This document shows, one piece after another, positions 9,181 through 18,600 of a stretch of DNA of 64,000 nt. The notes under the pieces were generated by a model. The model was not told where the DNA came from and did no database searches. It saw only the letters and a list, made by a program, of their open reading frames with translations. Both the position numbers and the translations under genes were made by a program. The stretch comes from an uncultured Cohaesibacter sp. (GTDB lineage Bacteria; Pseudomonadota; Alphaproteobacteria; Rhizobiales; Cohaesibacteraceae), in assembly GCF_963662805.1 (NCBI RefSeq), contig NZ_OY759860.1:1-64000 (forward strand), written 5' to 3'. Within the stretch, counting starts at the first letter, position 1; every line of letters begins with the position of its first letter.

Positions 9181-9320
9181 AGCTGCCGATCCACGCTTGA
9201 TTAAATCGTGTTTTATGGGATTATATATGCACATAATAATTAGACTGTCAACGCGACCTTGACTAATTTGCCGGTTTTGAGGGCATATGGCAGGCGAAGG
9301 AAAGTGAAAGCGAAATTGTG
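9181..9320. promoter_or_regulatory. divergent hutI/hutF control region
   Basis: This 140-base gap separates the two divergent hut transcripts and is much more AT-rich than its surroundings. Around 9215-9240 it holds an imperfect inverted repeat centred on TATGCACATA, a plausible operator for the GntR-type HutC encoded at the end of the hutF operon. I cannot assign exact promoter boxes. The regulatory role is inferred from gene arrangement. Confidence 0.45.
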
Positions 9321-10700
9321 ATGAAAATATATGCAGATACAGCCCTTTTGCCCGAAGGCTGGAAAAGCAACGTTCTGGTGGAAATCGACAAGGTGGGGCG
9401 GATTGCGTCCCTGAGTTCGGATGTCGAAGCTGCCAAGGCGAAGGCTACGGCTGATCATCGCGTGCCGATTCTCCTGCCAGCCCCCGCCAACCTCCATAGC
9501 CATGCCTTCCAGCGGGCCATGGCTGGGATGAGCGAACGGCGCGGAGCCGAGGCGCTCGACACTTTCTGGACCTGGCGTCAAATCATGTATCGCTTTCTCG
9601 ATATCCTCAAGCCTGACGATATCGAAACCATCGCGGCCTTCGTCCAGATGGAAATGCTCGAGGCGGGCTATGCCTGTAATGTCGAGTTCCATTATGTGCA
9701 TCACCAGCCTGACGGCACGCCCTATGCCGCGCTTGCCGAACTGTCCCACCGCATCGGGGCCGCATCACTCGACAGCGGCATCGGGCTGACCCTGCTGCCC
9801 GTGCTCTATCAATATGGCGGCTGTGACAAGCGGCCCCTCGGTCCGGGGCAGATCCGCTTCGGCAATGACTTTGAGCGTTTCGCCAAATTGCATCAGGGCG
9901 CGACCGCCATGCTGCCGAACCTGCCGGTCGACAGCGCCATCGGCGTAGCCCCTCATTCCTTGCGTGCCGTGGGGCAAGATGCCTTGCGGGATGCGGTTCA
10001 ACTGGCAGGCAGCGGGCCGCTCCACATGCATCTGGCCGAGCAGGTCAAGGAAGTGGAAGAGGTCGAGGCCGCCTGGGGTGCGCGCCCGACGGACTGGTTG
10101 CTCGCCAATCATCAGGTGGCAGAGAACTGGTGCCTCATCCACTGCACCCAAATGACCGATGCCGAGACAGATGCGCTGGCGGCCACCGGAGCCATCGCAG
10201 GCCTTTGCCCGATCACCGAGTCAAGCCTCGGGGACGGCATCTTCAATGGTGTGCGTTATCTCTCCAAAGGTGGACGCCTAGGGGTCGGCTCGGATTCCAA
10301 CATTCGCATTTCCCTGAGCGAAGAGCTGCGCACCTTTGAGTATTCCCAGCGCCTGCGGGATCGCTGTCGCGCCAGTGTCGCCACAACCGAACGTTCGACC
10401 GGTCGCGTGCTGTTCGAGGCAGTCACTGCCGGTGGTGCTCAGGCCGCCGGTCGCAAGTCGGGCCGCATCGAAGAAGGCGCATGGGCCGATCTTCTGGTGC
10501 TCGACGGCAAGTCCCTGATGCTCGATGGCGTCAAGGGCGACGAAATCCTCGACATGTTCATTTTTGCCGCAGACGATCGTCTCGTGACAGATGTCTGGTC
10601 CGCCGGTCGGCATTTGGTTAAAGATGGATGCCATGTGGCAAGTGATTCCATTCGTTCTCGCTATCGCGAGGTGATGACGAGACTGAGGCAGGAATTTTGA
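9321..10700 (+). CDS. hutF: formimidoylglutamate deiminase
   Basis: The 459-residue amidohydrolase converts N-formimino-L-glutamate to N-formyl-L-glutamate and ammonia. The metal site HSHAFQRAMAGM near residue 60, LHMHLAEQ, LIHCTQM and GLCPITESSLGDGIF followed by GSDSNIRIS are the diagnostic HutF blocks. ATG 9321 sits one codon after a GTG at 9318 in the same frame; I prefer ATG. It overlaps hutC by four bases. With hutG on the other strand it defines the two-step route to glutamate plus formate rather than the HutG formiminoglutamase route. Confidence 0.95.
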   Translation: MKIYADTALLPEGWKSNVLVEIDKVGRIASLSSDVEAAKAKATADHRVPILLPAPANLHSHAFQRAMAGMSERRGAEALDTFWTWRQIMYRFLDILKPDDIETIAAFVQMEMLEAGYACNVEFHYVHHQPDGTPYAALAELSHRIGAASLDSGIGLTLLPVLYQYGGCDKRPLGPGQIRFGNDFERFAKLHQGATAMLPNLPVDSAIGVAPHSLRAVGQDALRDAVQLAGSGPLHMHLAEQVKEVEEVEAAWGARPTDWLLANHQVAENWCLIHCTQMTDAETDALAATGAIAGLCPITESSLGDGIFNGVRYLSKGGRLGVGSDSNIRISLSEELRTFEYSQRLRDRCRASVATTERSTGRVLFEAVTAGGAQAAGRKSGRIEEGAWADLLVLDGKSLMLDGVKGDEILDMFIFAADDRLVTDVWSAGRHLVKDGCHVASDSIRSRYREVMTRLRQEF

Positions 10701-11398
10701 CGGTACGGGAAGCAAACAGCTGGCGGCAGATCCGCGATGAAGTGGTTCGGCGGATCAATGAGCGCGAATGGCAGCCGGGGGACCAGATCCCCAATGAGGC
10801 AGACCTCGCAGAAGAATTCCAATGCGGTAGGACCACCGTCAACCGCGCCTTGCGGGAGCTGGCAACCGCTGGCATCGTCACACGCAAGCGCAAGGCCGGA
10901 ACCCGCGTCGCCATCAACCCGCCGCACAAGGCGGTTTTCACCATTCCCATCGTCCGCGAGGAGGTGGAGAGCAGGGGATCGATTTACCGCCATTCCCTCT
11001 TGCTGCGCGACCAGCGCGAGCGGCCTGCCTTCATGGCCGGAGCCTTTCGTGTCGCCGACAACACGCCGCTTATTTATACCGAAACCATCCATTTCGCGGA
11101 CAATCAGCCCTATATCTACGAGGAGCGCTACACCAACCTTGCCGCAGTTCCCGACTTCGCCGATTTCAATCAGGATCACATCAGCGGCAATGAATGGCTC
11201 GTGCAGAATGCGCCTTATACCGGTGGGGAACTGAGCTTCTTTGCGGTGCAGGCAGACGGCAAACTCGCACGTACCTTCGACATTGCAGAGGGTGAGGCTC
11301 TGTTCGCGACAGAGCGTAGCACATGGTATCAGGAAGACCCCATCACCCATGTCCGTCTGATCTATCGTCCCGGCTACCGGATGCGCACCAGTTTCTAA
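10697..11398 (+). CDS. hutC: histidine utilisation repressor, GntR/HutC family
   Basis: The 233-residue regulator has an N-terminal winged helix (NEADLAEEFQCGRTTVNRAL as recognition region, about residues 30-60) and a C-terminal UTRA effector domain ending FRLIYRPGYRMRTSF-like. In this family urocanate releases the repressor from hut promoters. The start is a TTG whose last two bases overlap the hutF TGA, with AGGA just upstream, so it is probably translated by coupling. Expected target is the hutI/hutF gap at 9181-9320. Confidence 0.93.
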   Translation: MTVREANSWRQIRDEVVRRINEREWQPGDQIPNEADLAEEFQCGRTTVNRALRELATAGIVTRKRKAGTRVAINPPHKAVFTIPIVREEVESRGSIYRHSLLLRDQRERPAFMAGAFRVADNTPLIYTETIHFADNQPYIYEERYTNLAAVPDFADFNQDHISGNEWLVQNAPYTGGELSFFAVQADGKLARTFDIAEGEALFATERSTWYQEDPITHVRLIYRPGYRMRTSF

Positions 11399-11422
11399 AG
11401 GCGTGTGCGTCGGTGGCCTTAG

Positions 11423-12301
11423 TCACACACCGGGCTCTTCCAGCTTTTCGCCTTCCAGACGTGGTAGGGTCGCCCGGATATGGGCGTCGAGCGCGCTCGC
11501 TGCTGCCGTCTGGCGCTGGTCGGCGCATTCAAGCGAAAGACCGATTTCCGGCAGGCCCGGAAGGCCGTCCCCGACAATGGCAAGATCCGACGGGACAGCT
11601 GTTTCCGTCAGAACGCTCACGGCGTGCCCGGAGCGGGCAATGGCGATGAGAGCCGCGTAGCTGTTGCTGGCAAAGGCAACGCGATAGCGACGGTTGATCG
11701 CCTCGACCGCATCGCAGGCCGCCCTATAATCGAGCGTGTCCGGCGCAGACAGGGCCAGAGGCAGAATGGGATTGTCGAGCAGCTGTGGCCTTGGATGATC
11801 GGCCACCCAGACAAAGCGCTCCTTGCGGATGGCTTCCGAATTGTTCGGATCGGACAGCGAGACGAGGGCCATGTCGATCTGACGCCGGTTGATCATGGGC
11901 CGCAGTTCCGTCGTCGGCGCACAGACGAGGCGCAGCTCTACATCCGGATAGCTGGTGCAGAAGCCTCTCAACAGCTCTGGTAGAAAGGTTATGGCATAAT
12001 CCTCGGGACAGCCAAGGCTCACCTGACCTTTCAGAACGTCGCCGCTCATTTCCGCGAGGATTTCGTCGTGCTGGGCGAGCAGCGATTCTGCATGGACGAG
12101 AAACTTCTCCCCCGCTGACGTCAGCCTGACCCCCGCACCGGTCCTGTGCAAGAGGGTCTGGCCCAACTGGTCTTCAAGCCTGTGCATCTGCATGCTGAGC
12201 GCCGATTGCGTGCGGCCTGCCTCCTGTGCGGCCAGACTGATCGAGCCGAGTCGGGCAACGGAAGCGAAATTTCTCAGCAAGGCGAGGTCGAGACTGAGCA
12301 T
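11423..12301 (-). CDS. dgdR: LysR-family regulator of dialkylglycine decarboxylase
   Basis: The 292-residue product has the LysR helix-turn-helix at residues 5-60 (LRNFASVARLGSISLAAQEAG then TQSALSMQMHRLE) and a periplasmic-binding-like effector domain. It is divergent from dgdA, as the repressor DgdR is in Burkholderia cepacia, and this supports the symbol. ATG 12301 has TGGAG upstream; an alternative in-frame start at 12340 lies inside the shared control region. The effector is presumably 2-aminoisobutyrate or a related alpha,alpha-dialkyl amino acid. Confidence 0.85.
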   Translation of the reverse strand: MLSLDLALLRNFASVARLGSISLAAQEAGRTQSALSMQMHRLEDQLGQTLLHRTGAGVRLTSAGEKFLVHAESLLAQHDEILAEMSGDVLKGQVSLGCPEDYAITFLPELLRGFCTSYPDVELRLVCAPTTELRPMINRRQIDMALVSLSDPNNSEAIRKERFVWVADHPRPQLLDNPILPLALSAPDTLDYRAACDAVEAINRRYRVAFASNSYAALIAIARSGHAVSVLTETAVPSDLAIVGDGLPGLPEIGLSLECADQRQTAAASALDAHIRATLPRLEGEKLEEPGV

Positions 12302-12322
12302 GATATAAACTCCATTTATATC
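12302..12322. promoter_or_regulatory. palindrome abutting the dgdR start codon, probable DgdR operator
   Basis: GATATAAA at 12302-12309 is repeated perfectly inverted as TTTATATC at 12315-12322 around the five-base spacer CTCCA. The element begins at the base next to the dgdR start codon and includes its ribosome site, an arrangement expected for autoregulation by a LysR protein. Its centre is about 90 bases from the dgdA start. Confidence 0.65.
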
Positions 12323-12400
12323 GGAGTAAAATAATATCAATTTGCTTGAAAGCGCAAGCGCTGCTACGGCTTGAGAAAACCGGACACAAAGGGGAAGACC

Positions 12401-13711
12401 ATGTCACTGAATGACGACCCGAAATTCTGGGCTTCGGCCAACAAGCACCTGATCCGCTATGGTGGAGCCTTTGAACCTATCATCGTCGAGCGCGCCGAAG
12501 GCAGCTATGTCTATGACGCCGACGGACGCGGCATTCTCGATTTCACCTCCGGTCAAATGAGTGCGGTCCTCGGCCATGCCCATCCGGACATTCTCGCGAC
12601 GATCGATCGCCAGAGTCGGTCTTCGATCCATCTCTTCTCCGGCATGCTGTCCCGCCCGGTGGTAACCCTCGCCGAGCATTTGGCAGAGCTGGCCCCCGGG
12701 CTTGATCGTGTCATGCTGCTCTCGACCGGAGCCGAGTCCAACGAAGCTGCCATCCGCATGGCCAAACTGGTCACCGGCCGTCATGAGATCGTTGCCTTTG
12801 CCCAGAGCTGGCATGGCATGACAGGGGCTGCGGCCTCCGCCACCTACAGCGCGGGGCGCAATGGTTACGGCCCCGCCTCGGTTGGCTCCCTCGCCATTCC
12901 GGCCCCCAATGCCTATCGTCCCCGCTTCAAGCATGCCGATGGCAGCCTTGACTGGCAGACCGAACTTGATGATGCCTTTGAGTTGGTGGATCGCCAGTCC
13001 ACGGGATCGCTGGCCGCTTTCATTGCCGAGCCGATCCTGTCAAGCGGTGGCATCATCGAATTGCCCGAAGGTTATCTCGCTGCCCTGAAAAAGAAATGCG
13101 AAGAGCGCGGCATGTTGCTCATTCTCGATGAAGCCCAGACGGGCATCGGGCGTACCGGGCAGATGTTCGCCTTCCAGCGCGATGGCGTGACCCCGGATAT
13201 CATGAGCCTGTCGAAGACGCTCGGCGCCGGCCTGCCGCTTGCCGCGATTATGACCAGCAGCGAGATCGAGCAGAAGGCCCATGACCGGGGCTTCCTGTTC
13301 TACACCACCCACGTCTCCGATCCGCTGCCCGCCGCCGTTGGCGTGACGGTGCTTGATGTCGTCGCCCGCGATGGCCTGCAGCAGAAGGCAAGGGAGCGCG
13401 GCCAGCGCCTAAAGGATGGATTGCTTGCTCTGCAACAGCGGTTTGAATGCATCGGCGATGTGCGCGGGCGCGGCTTACTGCTCGGGCTGGAGGTCGTCTC
13501 GGACCGCCAGACCAAAGCTCCCGGCTTCGAGCTTGGGGCACGGATCATGGACGGCGCCATGCAGCGCGGTCTGTCCATGAACATCGTCAAACTGCCCGCA
13601 ATGGGCGGTGTGTTCCGTATCGCTCCACCGCTGACCGTGTCGGACGCGGAAATCGATCTTGGCCTAGAAATTATGTCCGACGCCATCAAGGCAGCCTCTG
13701 AAGCGGCCTGA
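12401..13711 (+). CDS. dgdA: 2,2-dialkylglycine decarboxylase (pyruvate)
   Basis: The 436-residue class III PLP enzyme decarboxylates 2-aminoisobutyrate and related dialkylglycines to a ketone and CO2, then transaminates pyruvate to alanine. It matches the Burkholderia cepacia enzyme closely from memory, including N terminus MSLNDD, FTSGQMSAVLGH with Gln52, LLSTGAESNEAAIRM, ILDEAQTG with Asp243, and LSKTLGAGLPL with the PLP lysine at 272. Gln52 is a residue that separates this enzyme from ordinary class III aminotransferases. GGGGAAG precedes ATG 12401. Divergent dgdR supports the call. Confidence 0.94.
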   Translation: MSLNDDPKFWASANKHLIRYGGAFEPIIVERAEGSYVYDADGRGILDFTSGQMSAVLGHAHPDILATIDRQSRSSIHLFSGMLSRPVVTLAEHLAELAPGLDRVMLLSTGAESNEAAIRMAKLVTGRHEIVAFAQSWHGMTGAAASATYSAGRNGYGPASVGSLAIPAPNAYRPRFKHADGSLDWQTELDDAFELVDRQSTGSLAAFIAEPILSSGGIIELPEGYLAALKKKCEERGMLLILDEAQTGIGRTGQMFAFQRDGVTPDIMSLSKTLGAGLPLAAIMTSSEIEQKAHDRGFLFYTTHVSDPLPAAVGVTVLDVVARDGLQQKARERGQRLKDGLLALQQRFECIGDVRGRGLLLGLEVVSDRQTKAPGFELGARIMDGAMQRGLSMNIVKLPAMGGVFRIAPPLTVSDAEIDLGLEIMSDAIKAASEAA

Positions 13712-13735
13712 TCACGATGAAGTGACACAAAACAG

Positions 13736-13765
13736 TCCAGTGTCGCCATTCTGTGCGTCACTGGA
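13736..13765. other. hairpin between convergent dgdA and marR-type gene
   Basis: TCCAGTG at 13736-13742 pairs with CACTGGA at 13759-13765, with an inner CGC/GCG step after one mismatch. It lies in the 88-base gap between two converging genes. AT-rich sequence follows on the plus side but without a clear T-run, so a two-way terminator is possible but not certain. Confidence 0.4.
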
Positions 13766-13799
13766 CATAAAATATTGAATTTTATTGTAAAATTTCCCT

Positions 13800-14312
13800 T
13801 TACCGGGAGCTTGAGTTAATGGTTCTCAGGGTGTCTTCAATCGATGCGATGATATCCTGCATCCGGTCTGCAAGCTTCATGCAGTCTTCTTCATTCTCGA
13901 AGGCATCCTTGAGCAGCAGACGGTCCTTTTCAATCAGCTCCGCAATCACCTGTTCTACCTTCTCTCGCCCTGCAGACGTTAGCAAAACAGGGCGCTGACG
14001 GGCGTCATCGACCGATGGCGGTCTTGCAATAAAGCCCTGATTCTCCAGTGATTTCAGAACTTTTGTCAATCCACCGGACGTGATCAGGAGAGTTTCGTAA
14101 AGCGCAGTCGGGGTGACAGGTTCGCTTTGGTGGAAGGAGCGCAGCGCGGCCAGTGCGTCGAACTGTGCAAAGGTGAGGCCATGGGTGCGAAACACATCCT
14201 TTGCGTTGGTCTGAATGAGTGACGCCAGGCGCTGGCTGGTCGCCGCCAATGCCGCATAGGGCGAGATCGCTTGCGGCCAGTTTGCAGCGAGTTTTTTACT
14301 CTTCTCTTTCAT
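13800..14312 (-). CDS. MarR-family transcriptional regulator
   Basis: The 170-residue product has the MarR winged helix: HGLTFAQFDALAALR, TPTALYETLLITSGGLTKVLKSLENQGFI as recognition helix and DARQRPVLLTSAGREKVE as wing. The open frame extends to 14582, but that stretch lies over the divergent operon; ATG 14312 gives normal MarR length. It is divergent from an RND efflux pair with an inverted repeat in between, the standard layout for a repressor of a multidrug pump. Its inducer is unknown. Confidence 0.9.
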   Translation of the reverse strand: MKEKSKKLAANWPQAISPYAALAATSQRLASLIQTNAKDVFRTHGLTFAQFDALAALRSFHQSEPVTPTALYETLLITSGGLTKVLKSLENQGFIARPPSVDDARQRPVLLTSAGREKVEQVIAELIEKDRLLLKDAFENEEDCMKLADRMQDIIASIEDTLRTINSSSR

Positions 14313-14331
14313 AATGGCAACACAATCCCTA

Positions 14332-14353
14332 ATTATCTTCCCAGAAAGATAAT
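14332..14353. promoter_or_regulatory. inverted repeat, probable MarR operator
   Basis: ATTATCTT at 14332-14339 is repeated inverted as AAGATAAT at 14346-14353 with a six-base spacer. The 22-bp element lies 20 bases from the regulator start and just upstream of the pump operon. Size, symmetry and position fit a MarR dimer site controlling both directions. Confidence 0.65.
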
Positions 14354-14385
14354 CGATAACGAACAGGTTGGCTTCGCAAGGACAA

Positions 14386-15684
14386 ATGTCAAGACAACCA
14401 AAAGAAAACAGCAAACCAGCGAAACAAGAAACCATGTTGTTCCAGACTGATCTTCTTAAGCGTCGCATGACGAAACCATCTCTGGCGCTTTGCCTGACGC
14501 TTCTGTCCGTGCCTGCGTTGCAGGCCCAGCCAGCCCCTCCCGGTATGGCACAGAGCGGCCCGCTCACGGCTGGCGCCATCACGCTTGAAACATCGGAAGT
14601 TCCCTATGAGGTGACCCTTCCCGGGCGAGCTGTCGCCTATGAGAAAGTGGACATTCGGCCTCGTGTGGAAGGTGTGATCTCCGAAATTTCTTACGAGCCG
14701 GGCAAACCGGTGAAGGTTGGCGATCTGCTTTTCAAGATCGACAATGCGACTTATGAGGCGGAGTTGCTCTCGGCCGAGGCCGACGTGGCAAGTGCTGAAG
14801 CTGAACTGACCAACGCAGGCTTGACCGTGGATCGCTACAAGCAGATCGAAGGCACCGGCATTTCGAAGGCCGACCTGCAAACCGCTCAGGCGGACCTTCA
14901 AAAGGCCGAAGCGTCTCTCAAGACGGCAAAGGCAGCTCTCAGCAAGGCCAAGCTCTCGCTCAGCTGGACCGAAATCCGCAGCCCGATCGCCGGTGTCCCA
15001 GATGTCGCCGATATTTCGGTCGGCTCGATTGTAACCTCCAATCAGACCGATGCCCTGACTACTGTCACCCGCTTTGATCCCATCTATGTCGATGTCGAGG
15101 AAGCAAGTGTCCGCATTCTCGAAATTCGCGACCAGATCGAGGGTGGCATCCTGAATGGAGGCAAGAGCCTGGATATCGATCTCCAGCTCGAGACCGGAAA
15201 AATGCACTCCGGCAAGGGCAAGATGACATCGCCCGGAACCAGTGTCTCGACGACCACAGGCACGATTGCCTTAAGACTTCAATTCGAAAATCCCGAACGC
15301 GTCATCATCCCCGGACAGTTCCTGCGGGTGACCACAAAGGTCGGGACGCGTAACGCCATTCTTGTGCCTCAAGGGGCGACACAGCGTGGCTCGGATGGTT
15401 CCCTGTTTGCTTATGTCGCGCGCGACGGCAAGATCGCAAAGGCCATTCTCACGGAAGCCGGTGCCTATCAGAACAGTTGGGTCGTCGTTGATGGTGTGAG
15501 TGATGGAGAACAGGTGCTAGTCGACAATATCCGCAATCTGAAAGAAGGCGCGGACGTCAAGACGATTGCCGTCGAATATGTCGATGGCGTGATCAAGGAA
15601 GTCGCCAGCAAGGATGCCGCAGACACCGGGGCAACCGGCACTGACGCGCCCGCGACCTCCACCGCCCAGACCGCCGGGGAGTAA
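14386..15684 (+). CDS. RND efflux periplasmic adaptor (membrane fusion protein)
   Basis: HlyD/AcrA-type adaptor that links an inner-membrane RND pump to an outer-membrane channel. A hydrophobic export signal (LALCLTLLSVPALQA) is followed by the barrel-sandwich half-motif GRAVAYEKVDIRPRVEGVI, a long alpha hairpin about residues 100-190 rich in Ala, Lys and Glu, and beta-barrel blocks VVTRFDPIYVD-like and RLQFENPERVIIPGQFLRV. Starts are uncertain: ATG 14386 (AAGGA close by), 14434 or 14467 all leave the signal. The C terminus is a low-complexity Thr/Ala/Gly tail. The pump gene follows after four bases. Confidence 0.9.
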   Translation: MSRQPKENSKPAKQETMLFQTDLLKRRMTKPSLALCLTLLSVPALQAQPAPPGMAQSGPLTAGAITLETSEVPYEVTLPGRAVAYEKVDIRPRVEGVISEISYEPGKPVKVGDLLFKIDNATYEAELLSAEADVASAEAELTNAGLTVDRYKQIEGTGISKADLQTAQADLQKAEASLKTAKAALSKAKLSLSWTEIRSPIAGVPDVADISVGSIVTSNQTDALTTVTRFDPIYVDVEEASVRILEIRDQIEGGILNGGKSLDIDLQLETGKMHSGKGKMTSPGTSVSTTTGTIALRLQFENPERVIIPGQFLRVTTKVGTRNAILVPQGATQRGSDGSLFAYVARDGKIAKAILTEAGAYQNSWVVVDGVSDGEQVLVDNIRNLKEGADVKTIAVEYVDGVIKEVASKDAADTGATGTDAPATSTAQTAGE

Positions 15685-15688
15685 CCAG

Positions 15689-18600
15689 ATGGGATATTTC
15701 TTCATTGATCGCCCGGTCTTTGCCTGGGTGCTCGCCATCGTGACCATGCTCGCCGGAGCCTGGTCGATCACAACTCTACCTGTCGCCCAGTATCCCGATA
15801 TCGCACCGACGACCGTTCGGGTTTCGGCCACCTATACCGGCGCGACCGCCGAAGCGGTCGAGAATTCCGTGACTAGGGTTATCGAGGACAGTCTCACCGG
15901 GGTCGATGGGCTGCTTTACATGATCTCTAACTCGCGCAAGGGCTCGGCATCTCTCGAACTGGTGTTCGATGAAAGTGTCGAGGCGATTGACGCTCAGAAC
16001 GACACCCAGACGCGTATCGGGCAGATTGAGAGCCAGCTACCAACGTCGGTTCAGACGGCGGGGATTACCATCCGCCGTTCGAGCGAGTCCATTCTGATGG
16101 TCGGTGCGCTCGTCTCGACGACGGGGGAACACTCCACCCTCGAGCTCGGTAACCTGCTCGAAGAGGTGGTCGAAAACCCGATCCGCCGCACGGACGGGGT
16201 TGGCGGGATCAACTCCTTCGGCTCCGGTTATGCCATGCGTATCTGGCTTGATCCCATGTCGCTGGCCCGTTTCCAGTTGACACCTGCCGATGTGGTGTCC
16301 GCCGTTGAGGCCCAGAACACCACCGTCGCGGTCGGCTCGCTCGGCAGTCAGCCAACCACAGACGGCCAGCAGTTTACGGCAACCCTTACGGCTCAGAGCC
16401 AGCTCAGTGAAGTTTCCGAATTCAAACAGATTCTTCTCAAAGCCAGCGAAAGCGGCGGTTCTGTCTTCCTTGGCGATGTCGCAAAAGTCGAAATCGGTCA
16501 GGAAGACTATGGTTCCAATTCGCGTTTCAATGGCTTGAACGCAGCCGGTTTCGGCATCAACCTCTCAACAGGGGCAAACGCGGTCGATACTGCCGCTGCC
16601 GTGCGCGAAACCATGAGCAAGCTGGAAAGTGCCTTGCCTGACGGAGTTGAGATCCGCTATGCGTTTGACACCTCGCCCTTTGTCGAGATGTCGATCGAGC
16701 AGGTCTATCACACCCTCATGGAGGCGGTGGTGCTTGTCGTTCTGGTGCTGCTCGTGTTCCTGCAGTCCCTGCGGGCGACTTTCATCCCGCTGATTGCAGT
16801 GCCGGTGGTTCTGCTCGGCACGCTTGCCACCCTTGCTATGTTCGGCTTCACCATCAACACACTCACGATGTTTGCCATGGTCCTCGCCATTGGCCTCCTC
16901 GTCGATGACGCGATCGTCGTCGTGGAGAACGTCGAACGCCTGATGGACGAAGAGGGGCTTGGTCCCATGGAAGCCACCCGGCAGAGCATGGGGCAGATTA
17001 CCAGCGCCTTGATCGGCATTGTGGTGGTGCTGACCGCAGTGTTCCTGCCCATGGCTTTCTTTGGTGGTTCAACCGGTGTGATCTATCGCCAGTTCTCTGT
17101 AACCATGATCTCGGCCATGATCCTGTCCCTGTTTGTTGCCCTCACCCTGTCGCCTGCGCTTTGTGCCCGCTTCCTCAAGCCCAAAAAAGAGGGCCGGGAA
17201 ATCGCTCCGGCACGCTGGTTCAACAATGGCTTTGCCCTTTATTCCCGCAGCTACGGCTCTATGGTCCGTCTGCTGCTGAAGGCACCGATTCTCGTTGTGC
17301 TCGGGCTCGTGCTGATGACCGGTGGTGCTTATCTCGTCTACGAGCGCATGAACTCCTCCTTCCTGCCTACCGAGGATCAGGGCGGGTTGATGACCATGAT
17401 CCGACTGCCAGAAGGCTCCACGTCGAAGCAAACCCTCGAAGTGGTCAAGGAATTCGAGGACCATCTTCTGACGACGGAGAAGGACTCGATTGAATCCACT
17501 TTCGCCGCACTGGGCTTCAGCTTCAGCGGCTCTGGTCAGAACCAGGCGATGATGTTCATCAAGTTGAGGGATTTCGACGAACGCGAAGACGCGACACTTG
17601 AGGCGCAACAGGTCGCGAACCGCATCAACATGGCCTTCATGAACAACCGGCAGGCAGAAATCTACGTCATGCTGCCGCCAGCCATCATGGGTCTTGGCCA
17701 GTCTGACGGCTTCTCGATGTTTCTGACCTCTCGCGGGACAGCCACTCAGGAAGAAATGAAAGCGGCAGCCGATGAACTTGTGGCCCTCGCGCAGAAGGAT
17801 GGCCGGGTTCAAAACATCCGCACCTCGAGCAATGACGATGAAAGCGCCCTGCGCATTCTCATCGATCAGCAGAAGGCGGAGAGTCTCGGCGTGTCTTTGA
17901 GTGACGTCAACTCCATGTTGTCCGTCATCTTCTCCGGTGATGATGTCAACGACTTCAACCTGGCTGGCGACCTCAGACCTGTCATTGTTCAGGGCGAAGC
18001 CAAATATCGCATGCAGCCCGAGGACATCAGCAGCTGGTACATCCGCAACTCTTCCAGCGAGATGGTGCCGTTCAGTGCCTTCATCACCACCAAGTGGGAA
18101 CCGGTGGCTCCGAGCCTTGCCCGTTTCGGGGGCTCTCGTGCAATCCAGATCGATGGCGCTGCAGGCCCCAATACAAGTTCGGGGCAGGCCATGGACGCTA
18201 TGGAAGAGCTCACCGCTCAACTTGGCGGTGGTTACGGGGTGGAATGGTCAGGCCTGAGCTATCAGGAACGCCAGTCCGGTCAGCAGGCACCGCTGCTCTA
18301 TGCCATCTCGTTCCTGATTGTCTTTCTGGCGCTCGCCGCGCTTTATGAAAGCTGGTCGATCCCGATCTCGGTGATGATGGCCGTACCGGTCGGCGTCCTT
18401 GGGGCGCTGCTTGCCGCCTACCTGCTAGGTCAGTCCAACGATGTCTACTTCAAGGTCGGCATTCTGACCACCATTGGGCTTGCGGCAAGGAACGCGATTC
18501 TGATCGTAGAGTTTGCCGAAACCCTCCTGAAGCAGGGCCATGATCTGGTCGACGCGGCGGTCGAAGCTTCGATGCAGCGCCTGCGTCCGATCATGATGAC

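Noticed and set aside
17069..18220. 383-codon minus-strand frame inside the RND pump
   Set aside because: Opposite a complete AcrB-like gene, no ribosome site and no domain.
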